The notes beneath the pieces were generated by a model that was not told where the DNA came from, made no database searches, and saw only the letters and a program-made list of their open reading frames with translations. The translations under genes were made by a program, and so were the position numbers. A stretch of DNA of 64,000 nucleotides from Epinephelus fuscoguttatus (Eukaryota > Chordata > Actinopteri > Perciformes > Serranidae), in NCBI RefSeq assembly GCF_011397635.1, contig NC_064754.1:36337543-36401542 (forward strand), written 5' to 3'. This document shows, piece after piece, positions 37,320-48,710 of the stretch (positions are counted from its first letter, which is position 1; the number at the start of each line of letters is the position of its first letter).

Positions 37320-38284
37320 GGTATATCTATAAGGCAAGAAAGACTGAAATTAATTTGGATTTTTCCAAAAACTTTACATAGATGATATGCCTACAGTTGC
37401 GCAGATTCAGCTGTAGAACACTTGTTTATTGAAACCCTAGCCATTTGTAATTGCGTGCACACGCATGTGATTTAGCATTGCATTAATATAATGTTGTTGG
37501 TCTCACAGTGGACAGTTTTGAAAAAACAAATGCAGAAGAACCACAGATATCCTCCTAAAAATCTTGAGCCTACATGACCCATAAAGCAACTGGACCACTG
37601 ACAAGCAGTCAGTGTTTCTCATAGCAGCCAGTATAACCTTTTGTGGCTCCCTCTGGAGCCATTAGAGGCTTTTATACAACTTTTGTTTCACATTTGCCGT
37701 AGTACTCCCCGACACCTGTAATCAGACTTTAATGTATGAAATTGATACAGTTTCCCTTATATAATTCACTGATTCATATACCTGCCAGAGCATGTGAATA
37801 TAGTGGAGCAGAGCAGTGACAATTTCCGCTCCTTGCTGATGAAGCTTTCTTCCCTCCGCTCCTGCGCTCCAGGCTGCTCCGCTCAGAAAGGTTCTGCGCT
37901 CAAGATTTCTACTCACTCCACTCAAATCGCTCACCTCTCGCTCAGTTTCCTTTTGAAAATACTCTGTAAACTCCAATGTCTATTGTGAAAGAAAAAAAGT
38001 GCGTGTGCACAATATTCAGATTCACTCTGGGTCAGGCATGCTTCAAACTCATTGTGTAAGCAGTACCAGAGCTGAACTGGAGCGAAAAGGAGCAGGAGTC
38101 TTGGTGACTCTCCAACAAAAATCCTTCACTCACGCTCCCCATGTGCTGGCACTCTGCTCTCATACTCTGATACCTGCAAACTATCATCAGCAGTGATACT
38201 GAATCTCAACTCTCATCATCAAACGTTCGCATATTAAAGCACTCATACCAAAAAGAAAAAAGCTTATTAAAAGGAATAATACAT
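37317..38284. other. Intergenic, no gene recognised
   Basis: Contains the phrase CTCCGCTCCTGCGCTCC and similar CGCTC words near 37830-37940, which look like a degenerate simple repeat. No gene signal. Confidence 0.45.
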
Positions 38285-38615
38285 TTAAAGGTCCAGCGTG
38301 TAGAGTTTAGGGGCATACATGGACAGAAACTGAATATAATATTCAAAGCTATGTTTCCTTTGTGTATATTCACCCAATACAAAGAACCCCTGTGTTTCTG
38401 TTACCTTAGAGTGTGCAATTTACATTTACACACTGCAATGTTGTCTTTACAGTAGCTCAGCACAGACAAATCAAACACTGACTCTAGGGCTATTTGTGTT
38501 TTTGCGTCGGTTACCATAGTCCTCCTTCATGCTTGGCACCTGAAGAAGTTTCGGCTGGTTGTAATCTGCAGTCTCACAGCCAGATGCCACTAAATTCTGC
38601 GTAATAGACCTTTAA
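38285..38615. mobile_element. TTAA-flanked MITE
   Basis: Left end TTAAAGGTCCAGCGTGTAGA then GTTTAGGGGCAT. The right end in reverse complement is TTAAAGGTCTATTACGCAGA then ATTTAGTGGCAT. These ~30-bp imperfect inverted ends begin at TTAA on each side (38285-38288 and 38612-38615), a target typical of piggyBac-like and some other superfamilies. 331 bp including both TTAA, no coding capacity. The end sequence matches a family I know as common in teleosts. Confidence 0.8.
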
Positions 38616-38879
38616 GCACAACTTTATAAAGCCCAATGACTGGTGAAATTAAATTGCAGAGGAATCTGTAAGCAGCCTAATAAAATACACTGCATGTCAG
38701 ATTTGGTCCATCATCTTAGTGTGAGTGTAATATTTTTTCCCTACCTTCCCCTTTTTCCCCCTCTAACGTACAAACACAGACGAGCACACACATTCACGAA
38801 ACAAGCGTACCCCAGGGTGGCGGGCTCTGCTTGTCTTGCTTCCAAAAACATCTCAGCACTGAGTCATCGTTAAGCCAAC

Positions 38880-39010
38880 AGATTGATTATAGAGCAGGAT
38901 ACATTAATCCACACTTTTGGAAGTGAGTCATCAGGGCTGAGCTGCCAGCTCGGGCGGTTTTGCCCGCTTACTTCCTGTTGACTCTCCATTCAGTGTGTTC
39001 GCATTCTAAA
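38880..39010. promoter_or_regulatory. Candidate distal regulatory tract (TAATCC motif)
   Basis: Unique-looking, mixed-composition sequence with an Otx/bicoid-type TAATCC at 38905-38910, TGAGTCATCAGGGC (AP-1/CRE-like) and an imperfect inverted repeat CGGGCGGTTTTGCCCG. No conservation data are available here; this is an inference from motif content only. Confidence 0.2.
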
Positions 39011-39479
39011 TGAAGATGAGAGATAACGTGTACTTAAATATTTGATTCCGGCCTGCTATTGGAGCTATTTATGTTTTGAACTGAGACATGCTAATGTGGT
39101 TTGACTGATAATGAGTGTGTCGTTTTCCTGGGACTCAATAAGGCTTCATTTCACGGGAAGCTCTCAGTAGTAACATGATCTGACAGCAGTTGCTGCAAAT
39201 AGTTGTGACTCGTGTGACAGTAGAGACGTTTGTAAGCCCATCTGACCTTTCACCAGATGTACAGAAAAACTGAACATTAAAATAAGGTCAACAAGAAAGT
39301 TCCCTTTATTTGTAAGGAAAATATTAAAGGAGTGTTTCATCACAAATGCAAAGTAATCCTATTTTACCCTCATGTGGGGTGTCAGTTACTCAGTTATAAA
39401 CATATGCAGATACATTGCTGTGATCTATTTTAATTCCCGTGAAACCCCATTTGCCCTGCCAAGTATTAAAATGATTTAC

Positions 39480-39585
39480 TCGCCAAAGATATGTTTCTCA
39501 TCGGTGACGCCTTAATTAGGCTTTAGTCACTTGACTAATGAGTCGATTTTAATTAAATTACGATATTTATAGTCAGTGCCCCCAG
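39480..39585. promoter_or_regulatory. Candidate distal regulatory tract (homeodomain motifs)
   Basis: Dense homeodomain-like sites in about 60 bp: CTTAATTAGG (TAATTA at 39513-39518), TTGACTAATGAGTCG, and TTTTAATTAAATTACG. The sequence is not part of any repeat seen in the window. Confidence 0.22.
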
Positions 39586-40084
39586 ATAGTGTCACTCAAA
39601 ATGTTCAGTTGCTTTGACAATCCTCAAATCAACAGAAAATATTCCAGCGCCATTACTTGTTGGAGTTATAGTTTGAATTATTTAACAACTTGTTTTTTTG
39701 TCTGCACCCAACCCAATAAGAAGAAAAAATACTGGCGTTGTATCTTTCTGCAAACCACGTATATGTTACATTTGCACCTTATTATGTAGCAGACACACTG
39801 GGACTTTATGTTTTAACTGAGCTGTGGCTAGGTAGGCACAGAAACTTCTTGGTTATGGTAAGAAAAATATTATGTTTTGGCTTAAAATACCCATTTTGGA
39901 GTGCACAATAGCAGCAATCTTTTTGTGGCAATATCCCCATTGGAAACACAGTGGTAGGTCCAGTGGTGCATCTACCTGTAGGTGACATGGGCAGCCACTT
40001 AGGGTGCTTTTTTTTTGACTTTCAAAATATTTAATATAAGTATTAAGAGTTAAGGAAAAGGCAAAAGCCTAAGAGGAAATATAA
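39586..40084. other. Intergenic, no gene recognised
   Basis: AT-rich, with short phrases (GTTTTGGCTTAAAATACC) resembling the repeat at 9968-10200. Nothing coding. Confidence 0.4.
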
Positions 40085-40382
40085 TATTTTTTCACTCTGT
40101 TGTCATATACACACAGGCCCGAAATACACACACATGCACAGGCAAGACCTATACATGCATTAAATGGAGAGACGTCAAAGTGAGGGGGCTGCCCGTGGAC
40201 AGGCAGCTCAAGCAGTTGGGGGTTTGGTGCTTTGCTCAAGGGCACCTCAGCAGTGCCCAGGAGGCAAACTGCCACCTCTCCAGCTATTAATCCACACTGC
40301 ATACTTAGTCCAGATGGGGACTTAAACCAGCAACCCTCTGGTTCCCATGCCAAGTCCCTATGGACAGAGCTATCGCCGCCAA
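40085..40382 (-). mobile_element. tRNA-derived SINE, copy 2
   Basis: Same family and orientation as 25690-26040. The minus-strand 5' end GGCGGCGATAGCTCTGTCCA corresponds to the A-box region. The B-box region is degraded (GTTTAAGTCCCC instead of GTTCGAGTCCC). The body includes CTCCTGGGCACTGCTGAGG and CCTTGAGCAAAGCACC. It lacks the TTAATAAAG tail of copy 1 and is clearly older or 3'-truncated. Confidence 0.8.
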
Positions 40383-42264
40383 CCCAGTACAAAAACAAGA
40401 AGATGAAATTTGCCAATTTAGACAGACAGTATTCCCTTATTGTTTGTTATTTAATATTACTGCTTGTTAGCTAAGTTATTTGTGTTGATTTCTCATTAGC
40501 TGCTGTTTTTGTTAGTAGCCAGGGGAAGCTTGCCTGGGGCACTGAATGTGCCCAGACACTACAAAAACCCCAAGTTAGGTACATGAAAAGCTGCTGGAAA
40601 CACAGCAATGACTCGCTAAATCACAACCAGTTTTGTTGTTTGTTGGTCTCAAACAGTGGTCTGCAACTTGGCAGGCATCTCTCCGAGGTGACATGCCATC
40701 CACCATCACGATGACAGTCACCTGACATTCAACATCACTTTAGAAACATTGACATGAAATGTGCAAATGTATTCACCTACTGTACTGAGACATAAAATGC
40801 CAACGTTTTCTTCTGGCAACTCGGCTGCTGGACTCCCATTCTACACCATGGTCTACATTTATTCATCCACTGAGCATGTTTCACTGGGGATCAGTATTCT
40901 GAAGTTGTAGCTTGTGAAAATCAGAAATTAACATAATGCCTATGAGTCATGAGCCTCCGGTCCAGGCAGCAGGCTTACATACTGTACTTCCACATGTGCA
41001 GCTCAAATTCAACACTGTGTATACATAATTCAGTGACATTAACTTTTGGATTTCGGTTGGTTTGGTTATTACATTTGTGAGATTTGTGAAATGTGAAGAG
41101 GCAGCTGACATATTCACAGGGCAGATGGATGTTTGTTTAATCAAACTCCGTGGTGAGTTGTTGTCGGCCCCCTTCGCTATTCTGCTGAGGTGCTAATTAA
41201 AATGGGCCAGTTAATTATGGCATCGTAAGTACCTCTGCATGACTTGTGCAGATTTTCCAAACAGCTGCGGGATTACTGTGTTCTGAAATAACCCCATGTT
41301 ATGTTCAAAATGACTGGAGCAAGAACTGCTTTTGGTTTGGGATTTTATGATCACATTTTTAAATCGTTATATTTTGGAATCAACAGTTAATAGTAATGCA
41401 TTATAGGGAAACACTAAAAACAGAAATTATATATTTAACATGTCATTTTTCCATCTCACAAATGCCCATTGAAGCAAGGACTGTTGAGACTGAGTGCCAC
41501 AAAACATTACGACAGATGCACGCTGCAGAGAAAACTATTTTAGCCCAGTGTTTGAATGTCCATATAGAATATAACAGAGCAACTGAGGCTGAAGAAGTGT
41601 GCATGGCCTCAGGAAACAACCCTAATCTGTTGAAGTACGAGTGTTTTGAAAAGAGGAGAGCAACACTGAAAACGACTCCAGAGGTAATATTGTGCTTCGC
41701 TGCCCTGAATCACAAACAGACAAAATGGAGCCCCATAAATAGACAGAAAGATAGCATCAGTGCAACCTGCAGGACACACGATGAACACGAAAAGAAAGGG
41801 CCTTCTTTTCTAATTTTTCTTTTGCATACCTTGAATTGACTTGATTCAGTCACACGAGGAAGGAAAAGGCAGGAGGGGCAAACATTAGTGGGGCTGTATC
41901 TGAGGTAAAATTAAATTTTAGTGGTTTGGAATATTTCAGTTACAATTCAATATTAACACCATACACCATCTAAATTCCGACATTAGTTTACACAGACAAA
42001 ATCCTGTCCTCTTTCCTGTTGTTTCCTCTTTACGTGAATCTTTAAAAATGGGTCACAATGTTCAGTTTAACTTCTGAGAAAAAGTTGGCAATTTCCTAAA
42101 ACAGCTGGGCATTGTAGGTTTCAGCAAACATCACTCAGATGGGAGTAAATAGTGCATTAGTTGGGAACTTTTTTTCATCTGTGGATTAATACACATTTGG
42201 TGCTGTTGTTTATTTATGACAGCAGGAAGGTTTATGTGGGATTGGCTCAAAATAAACCGCCACT
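40383..42264. other. Intergenic, no gene recognised
   Basis: Includes the candidate regulatory tract at 41150. The 147-codon frame at 41396-41839 has no recognisable domain. Confidence 0.45.
41150..41260. promoter_or_regulatory. Candidate distal regulatory tract (paired TAATTA)
   Basis: Two TAATTA homeodomain cores at 41194-41199 and 41212-41217, 18 bp apart, in otherwise unique GC-balanced sequence (GAGGTGCTAATTAAAATGGG). Motif content only; conservation not testable here. Confidence 0.22.
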
Positions 42265-43123
42265 AGGGATGGGTATCGTTAGGATTTTATTGATATCACT
42301 TTCGATAATGATACTGCTTATTGATACCAATACTTATCCATACTCTTATAGAAACTACTCTCCATAATTTGGTGCAAAAAAAAAGACTTGTCATGCAAAG
42401 ATTCAACAGTTGATACAGCAAGATTAACAGCTGTAGTCATCTCCCTACAGTTGAAAATATTGGCAACAATAAGATATATTCACTCCAAGCACCAGAGATG
42501 TAACTTTGGAGCATTATTACCGTTATTCAGAGCACCACACACCCACAGCAGCAGAGTGTACTCAGGGCACTCTGTGGAGAGAAGGGGCGGAGAGCGAAGG
42601 GCACTATGTGTGCTTAACTTAACTGTTCATTCATTCATTCATTCATTCATTCATTCAGAAAGAGAACAGTCAATATCTTTGAACAACAGTGCTCTCATTT
42701 TAATTTAGAGTGTCAGGTTTGATTTATGAGCACACCCATTGTCCAGGGGACTATTTAGAAACATACATTAGAACCCGCTTTGCCAAAACAGTCAAAAATG
42801 CTGCACTGCTTCAGATTTTATAATGTTGTATTTTGAAGTGTTTCATGAGGTTGCTGGTGTGACCCCATTTGCACACAACATTTAACTGCATTTTTTATTT
42901 AATTAAGTGAAGGTGAAATGTGAAAAACGTAATATCCTGACCCAGGTAGCTTCATCAATGTATAGCGACGGTTAGGACTATAAAAACAACAGCTTTTTTA
43001 GAAAGAATTAGCATTACATAAATACTGATAGCAGCAGCATTTGTCAAGAAGCTTATTGATATTTCTATACTGACCAGTCAGGAATCAGAACTTATTTAGT
43101 ACCAGTCCTTGAAACCCATGCCT
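42265..43123. mobile_element. hAT-like MITE with AGGGATGGGTATCG end
   Basis: Left end AGGGATGGGTATCGTTAGGA followed by TTTTATTGATATC. The right end in reverse complement is AGGCATGGGTTTCAAGGACT, matching at about 10 of the first 13 positions. This 'GGGATGGGTATCG' end is familiar from abundant teleost hAT-type elements and is related to the ends of 48711-49586. No clear 8-bp duplication remains. The interior holds an ATTC microsatellite and no transposase. Confidence 0.6.
42626..42657. repeat. ATTC tetranucleotide microsatellite
   Basis: About eight tandem TTCA/ATTC units inside the hAT-like element. Confidence 0.95.
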
Positions 43124-45154
43124 CGTAAACATGTTGGTCATAATGCAGAAATATGTCACCAAGGGTAACAGTGTGGCTTACTGATTTAGGCAACAATGGA
43201 GGTCTGTGACAGAGGAATAAACTATATCAGGATTTAGATGCACACAGTAGTTATTAGTAGGATGAACTCATTGTTGGTTTTAGTCTTTTCATGAGATTTG
43301 TTGACCATACAAATGGACAATATAGAATATCACCAGACTTCTTCTTTAAAGCCAGGCTCAGATACTGTAGTTGCTCCACAAAGGAAAGTGGGGCACACAC
43401 ATCCCTTTACATCATCATTTTTCTTAACACAACAATTATCCCAGCCCAAGTATAAAAATAAGTATGAGAAAAAAGTGCACATACAGTAACAGTGTCACAT
43501 AATGTGCAGTGATGTTTTTGACAGGAATGAGACAAGATATGAACCTGTCCTTTCTCTCTTAGTCTATTGTTTAGTGGCCATTATCACTGCGTGTTTTTCT
43601 GTGCACTGACAAAGATACGAGGGGACTGACAGAGATTGTCTAGTCTGACAGGCGATTTGACTGTTGACGCACAACATCCTGGCGTACATCCTGTCTGTCC
43701 ATCAATAAGAACTGCACTGCAGTGTGTTAAAACAGGCTGCGAGCTTTGTTCCCAAATATAATCATAGTAAAAGATATTTGTTTTATCTGTTATTTAGGTG
43801 TATGTTTTTTCTTTTCAAATGCAGCATCTTTATTGCAAAATGTGACAAAAAACAAAACACAATTTGTTTCCACTTAAGGAAGTCATGAAATAAATGTCAG
43901 CCAGCTGTGCAACCATAAAGTCAAAACACAACCATAAAGATGGTATCACTTTTCCCATTAACATTTACTACTCACTATTTATTCTCCTACTGTACTTATA
44001 TGACTCAGTTTGCTTCAACAAGGTGAGACTATGAACCAGCACTGGACTGGAAGGCCATTCGGAATATGCCCAAGCACCATCACAGCGTTACAGCCAAAGA
44101 TTTTACAGCGGCGACAGAAGGCTGTCATGATATGCACGAATCATTATCTCCAAGCTTTAGCTTTGATAACCTGTAATGCAGTTTACGACAGGTGGGAAGA
44201 GTCCGTGTTCAAAGTTTGTCTATAAAAGCACAGCAGTTGATCATCGGTGAATGTTGGGCAATCCATGTTTTAAATAGGTTTCATTTCAGTGCTGTGTTCA
44301 AACTGGATTTTACTAACATCTACTCAGCCCGATTAAGTTTAGCGTAAATGTTTGTCTGTATAAACTTCGGCCAGTCAGTCGCATTTACTCAGCAATACAA
44401 TGCCACCATTGCCAATCCCAAAAGGTAAAGCCTGGGGTTATTACATGAGCATAAACTGTAGTGTAATATGACTCCCAACCAGTGTAAGCATCAAGCTTTT
44501 AGTTACTGCACACCAGCTGGTAGGCAACAGGGCAGTTACTGGGCTACATTAACAGCCAGAGCAGTAAGGACAATTCATGGAGTCTCAGTGTGTGTAGTGT
44601 CTCTAGTGTAGACAGTGTGGAGGCTGAAATGTTCCTGCAGGGATGAGGCTGACAGTTTACTTTGTTGTTTTAATGTCAACAAATCCCCTGAAGAGACCAA
44701 CAAATAAACTGATCTGCTAACAAGTAGTGCCTGTTGATTCAAAGCCTGATAGAGCTTATTCCTCTGTGCAGTAGAGCATTGTTGTCTGAAAGAACAAAAT
44801 GTCTAATAGAAACAAATGACGATGAGCACAGGCACAGTAGTTAACTGTGAGTCAAGCCCACGTACACCTCCTGTCGTAAATACTTGCAAGAACACCAAAT
44901 CCACCCCCCCAAAAATGCACTTTTTTTTCTTTTCTTGAGTAAAAACTACAGTGGATTGTGTGTTTTTAGGAATTTTTTAGCCTTAGGTAAAAATTCAACT
45001 TTATCTTTGTAATCATTTTTAAAAATTTAAGTCTTTAGTTAGAACACATGACCTTGGGGATGAAAATTATATGCAGTATGAGTATGAAATAATACAAAAC
45101 TCACAGAATAACACCTACTGTTTCTTCTAATATTTGCTATATTTTTTGTTGTTC

Positions 45155-45196
<42 letters not shown>

Positions 45197-46401
45197 AGGG
45201 AGGGTTTTTTTTATGAGTGCATAATATTATGCTGTTTCCTTTTTATCCACATCAAAAAATTAACAGTCCTCCTCCACCCCTTCTTGTAAGAACAGATATG
45301 TGAAGATTTAACATTTATATTTGGCATCTGTCAGATTTCAACATCATCATCTTGTGGCATCATCTAGACAGGATGACAGTGCCGTGTGCATGTTTCCCAC
45401 AGGAATTTGAATGCAAACAATCAAGCCAGGGGACCAAAACACGGGCCACTTTGCACAGAGCCAGTGCCATTCCTCATGGCCACTAAGAAATCTGTCTCAA
45501 ATGCAGACACACAATCAACTTTATCTGATTGAAAGATAGATCTGGGACTAGTAAAGGAAAAAATATACTCAGAGAGACTTGTGGTTGTTTTTAAACAGCA
45601 GCAGAAGAACAATGACTGTGCGATTTTGTCAGTGTATGAAGAAGAAATGAACACAGGTACGGACTGGAAGAGGAAACACGAGCAACTCTAAAGCAGCTGA
45701 GGGCACTTAAAAAAGAAAAAGACAAAAATTGAGCATTGTTGCATAGGAGCATACAAATCAACGCACAATGGCACATTCAGTATGACACAGCACAGGTCAT
45801 GTATACAGAGCAACCTGTTATAATAATAGCCACTGAAAACTGAACAGGTGAACTAAACGTAGCAGAGCAGATTAAATATACAGAGCTATTTCTGTACCAA
45901 TCATGAGTAATGGAAAGCTCTGACCAGAAAACAATACAGCCTGTCAGTTAAGATCATTTGCTGTATGATATTCTTATAATGACTGATGGAACACAACAGT
46001 GTTTAATTTTAACACACGTCAGAGCTGAACATCATTTTCAGCCCAACAGGCAGAGCCATCTGCTGATAATCATCACCACCGCAAGTAGAAATACAAGAAA
46101 AATGCTGTGGATATGAGACATAATGGCACATAGTGCACATTTAGTGCAAGTACATAGAAAACCACCCAGTAGCCACAGGTGGTAGGTCCACTTTTCCTTT
46201 CGTTTTAAGCTCTTGATGGTGCAGATTTTTACATTGTGTGGGTTCAGTTTTAATTTTACATATTATTGTGGCATTTTGTCATGTACAAGTTGGGTATCAG
46301 AGTGTGCAGTGTGCCACAGTTGCTTGGTACTTCACTGGAATTAATAAAACTGTTTAAAGTGGTATGAAATGGTGCTCAACTGGAGTCCTTGAATTGATTT
46401 A
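43124..46401. other. Intergenic, no gene recognised
   Basis: Contains the TG microsatellite at 45157. Otherwise AT-rich without recognisable elements or coding frames. Confidence 0.45.
45157..45194. repeat. TG dinucleotide microsatellite
   Basis: Uninterrupted (TG)n tract of about 38 bp. Confidence 0.95.
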
Positions 46402-47195
46402 GGCCCTGGTCACACAGAGAGCATTTGTTTTTAATGAGATTTAAGCTTTTTGCTTGCTGTTTTTGCATTACGATGCACCTCGCGTGTCTGCGCTCAAGGT
46501 GCCTCGTGTTTTTGCTGGGGCGCTCTGAACTTCTTGAGTTGAAAAAACTTCTACTTAGAGCAAAAATGCAGCCTTTGTCATCTTTGCATTTTCCCCATTG
46601 TCCAATTGGATTATTTGAGAGGCAGGTGTCCTGTACTGGTCACAACAACAAGTTTACAGTCGGTAAACAGTGGTAGTGGGAGTCGGATACCCAGAGCTAT
46701 ACGACTTTACATACCGTAGTTACCACAATGTCAATAGAAAACAGCAGGTGTGGAAGCATACAAGTGCAGTACTTGAAAAGGCCATCATCGAGGTGAAGCT
46801 CCTGGACCAACTGGTGGTTCTCCCCATGATCCACCCTCTTTTTTAGGGTCTCATGTACCCACAAAGATCTCTGTTTCCCTGTGCCCAACTCACTATTTGC
46901 TGACAGCCTCTCACCCTCAACCAGAGCAACAGCAAATATCTTCTGCCTGTCCATTTTAGGAACTAGCTACTAATTATTGTGACATAAATAAACTTAAATA
47001 AATAAATAAACGGTAAATTGATTACTTAGGAAGGTTAGTGTAAGGTCATGGTGGGACTGTTGCCTGGCAACAATAAAAAGAGGCAGGAAGTGTTTTTTTT
47101 TTTACTAGTGGCTTTGAATTTAAAAAAAAAAAAAGGGTAGAGCGATGTGCCTGGTGTTTTGCAACCAGCAAAATGCTTTCTGTGTGATTGGGGCC
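46402..47195 (-). mobile_element. PIF/Harbinger element with transposase N-terminal relict
   Basis: Ends GGCCCTGGTCACACAGAGAG and, in reverse complement, GGCCCCAATCACACAGAAAG, continuing AGCATTT on both; these are long imperfect terminal inverted repeats. TTA flanks both sides (46399-46401 and 47196-47198), the expected 3-bp PIF/Harbinger target duplication. The 794-bp interior keeps a minus-strand frame resembling the start of a Harbinger transposase (46697-46954) but no catalytic domain. Its ends differ from those at 4534 and 20407, so it is another Harbinger family. Confidence 0.85.
46697..46954 (-). pseudogene. Harbinger transposase N-terminal fragment
   Basis: The frame starts MDRQKIFAVALVEGE and includes RSLWVHETLKKRVDHGENHQ and LVQELHLDDGLFKY. 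The W.......R...GE.H.LVQEL..DD..F..Y pattern is characteristic of the N-terminal region of vertebrate PIF/Harbinger transposases (also HARBI1-like proteins). After about 65 residues the resemblance ends; the DDE nuclease domain is missing. A relict within a non-autonomous element. Confidence 0.7.
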
Positions 47196-47983
47196 TTACT
47201 TTCCCTGACCCCAACAGTCCCACAAAGTAATAAACTGAACCACATTTGCAATTACTGAGGCTGTCATTAGTGAAGAAATCCCTGCCTCCTGAATGTATAA
47301 ACTGTAATTTAAAGGCAGACATGTGCAGACACTGTTGGTTAACATTTGTAAACAAAACATTTTAAGTTAGTGCCTCCTCCCTGCACTGATCAGGAGGAGA
47401 ATATATCCAGCAGCCCTGTTGAAACTGAAGTAGACAATGATTAACCAAGTGCTAAGCGGTGCCAGTGAAGAGGGGCCGGCCCATGTGGTGTATAAGAGTT
47501 GTGTGAGAGAGTGCCACTTTTGGTGCTACCCTGCCTCCTGTGTGCACTGTCCATGTTGAATAGGGGAGGCCTGCACTACTGTATTTTAACATCAATCATA
47601 GTGGTGGTACTTGAAGAACCTAATATTTTCTGAGGTGGTATGCGATGTAAAAAGTCTGAGAGCCATTGGCGCCTACCTGTCCAACAGAAAACAGGCCAGC
47701 TCCTTGTTGCTCTTCATCCCAATCCCCTACTTCATTGCCCACCAGTAAAAGTGAAAGCCAACCCCAGATTCACTCTCAGTTTTGGAAAGAGCTTTGTCCA
47801 CTTGGCATTAGACCTCAAAATATTTGCGGGGTTTTTTTTTTCCAAAGCGCTGTGTGCTTTGTAGCTTCCTCTTGGATATGTGTTGCTGCTACCTGGTCAC
47901 AACAGTCCTCACCTGTGCAGTGTTACTGGCTTGGGCTTATACACCACAATCCAAAGGTTACAGCAAAATAAGAAGAGGACCTG
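47196..47983. other. Intergenic, no gene recognised
   Basis: Contains the right TTA duplication of the Harbinger element. Frames at 47640-48168 run into the following repeat and are not genes. Confidence 0.5.
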
Positions 47984-48219
47984 AATTACTGCCTTGCAGT
48001 TGTATGCCTCTTCGAACCAGTCAAGATGCATTAACAGTTTACATCCATGTCTGCGAAAACATGGATGCTCTCACACATCTTCCCCCCGGCAACATGGAAG
48101 ATCTATACAGTTTCAAGGTGGCACCCAAGATCAGTGTCACCAATTCAGTATCTGACCAAATGTTCTGACACTGGCCAGAAAAGTGTTTTATGCAGAACAT
48201 TATGATGTCATAGTGAAGC

Positions 48220-48232
48220 TGACCTTTGACCT
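48220..48232 (-). promoter_or_regulatory. DR1-type motif inside repeat copy 3
   Basis: TGACCTTTGACCT, identical to the homologous sites in copies 1 and 2. Confidence 0.45.
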
Positions 48233-48328
48233 TTTGGATACAAAATGTCATCACTTCATCATTGTATCCTATTAGGTGTGAAATTTTGTCATAATAAGTG
48301 TATGAATTCTTGAGTTAAAGACATGAGT

Positions 48329-48343
48329 AGATCACAGTGACCT
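48329..48343. promoter_or_regulatory. Degenerate estrogen-response-like palindrome
   Basis: AGATCACAGTGACCT corresponds to the perfect palindrome at 20316-20330 of copy 2 with one half-site changed from AGGTCA to AGATCA. Confidence 0.35.
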
Positions 48344-48463
48344 TTAACCACGAAATTCTAATCAACTCATGTTTGACTCAAAGTTGACATTTGTGCCAAA
48401 TTTGGAGAAATTCCCCCAGGGCCCTCTTGAGATATTACATTCATGAGAATGAGACAGACACAG

Positions 48464-48488
48464 TGACCTTGACCTTGACCTTTGACCA
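48464..48488 (-). promoter_or_regulatory. Four tandem nuclear-receptor half-sites
   Basis: TGACCT occurs at 48464, 48470 and 48476, followed by TGACCA at 48483. The first three are directly adjacent (DR0) and the last is spaced by one base (DR1). The motif is exact for three and one-off for the fourth. Function is inferred only. Confidence 0.4.
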
Positions 48489-48710
48489 CCAAAAACTAAT
48501 CAGTTCATCGCTTGGACCAAGAGAACGTTTGGGCCAAAATTGAAGAAATTCCCTCAAGACGTTCTTGAGCTATCGTGTTCACAATGGACAACCCAAAAAC
48601 AAAATGCCTTCACCACGGCTGCTGCTTTTGAGGAGGCTTAATAAAAAACATACAGACACAGGGCAGAGTCTCTGCAAATAAATAAACCACCACACACTTC
48701 CAGCAGGTCT

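Larger units (their letters stand above)
47984..48640. repeat. Nuclear-receptor half-site repeat, copy 3
   Basis: The longest uninterrupted copy. In order it has TTGTATGCCTCTTCGAACC, TTAACAGTTTACATCC, CAAGATCAGTGTCACC, TGACCTTTGACCTTTTGGAT, ATAATAAGTGTATGAATTCT, CACAGTGACCTTTAACCACG, AAATTCCCCCAGGGCC, a four-half-site array at 48464-48488, TTGAAGAAATTCCCTCAAG, and a tail like copies 1 and 2. It shows an internal near-duplication: the CAGTGACCTT...GAAATTCCC block occurs twice. Confidence 0.75.

Noticed and set aside
41396..41839. 147-codon plus-strand frame starting MHYRETLKTEII
   Set aside because: No recognisable domain, no splice or promoter context, and composition like the surrounding AT-rich DNA. 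One of the longest frames in 52 kb is expected to be about this length by chance.
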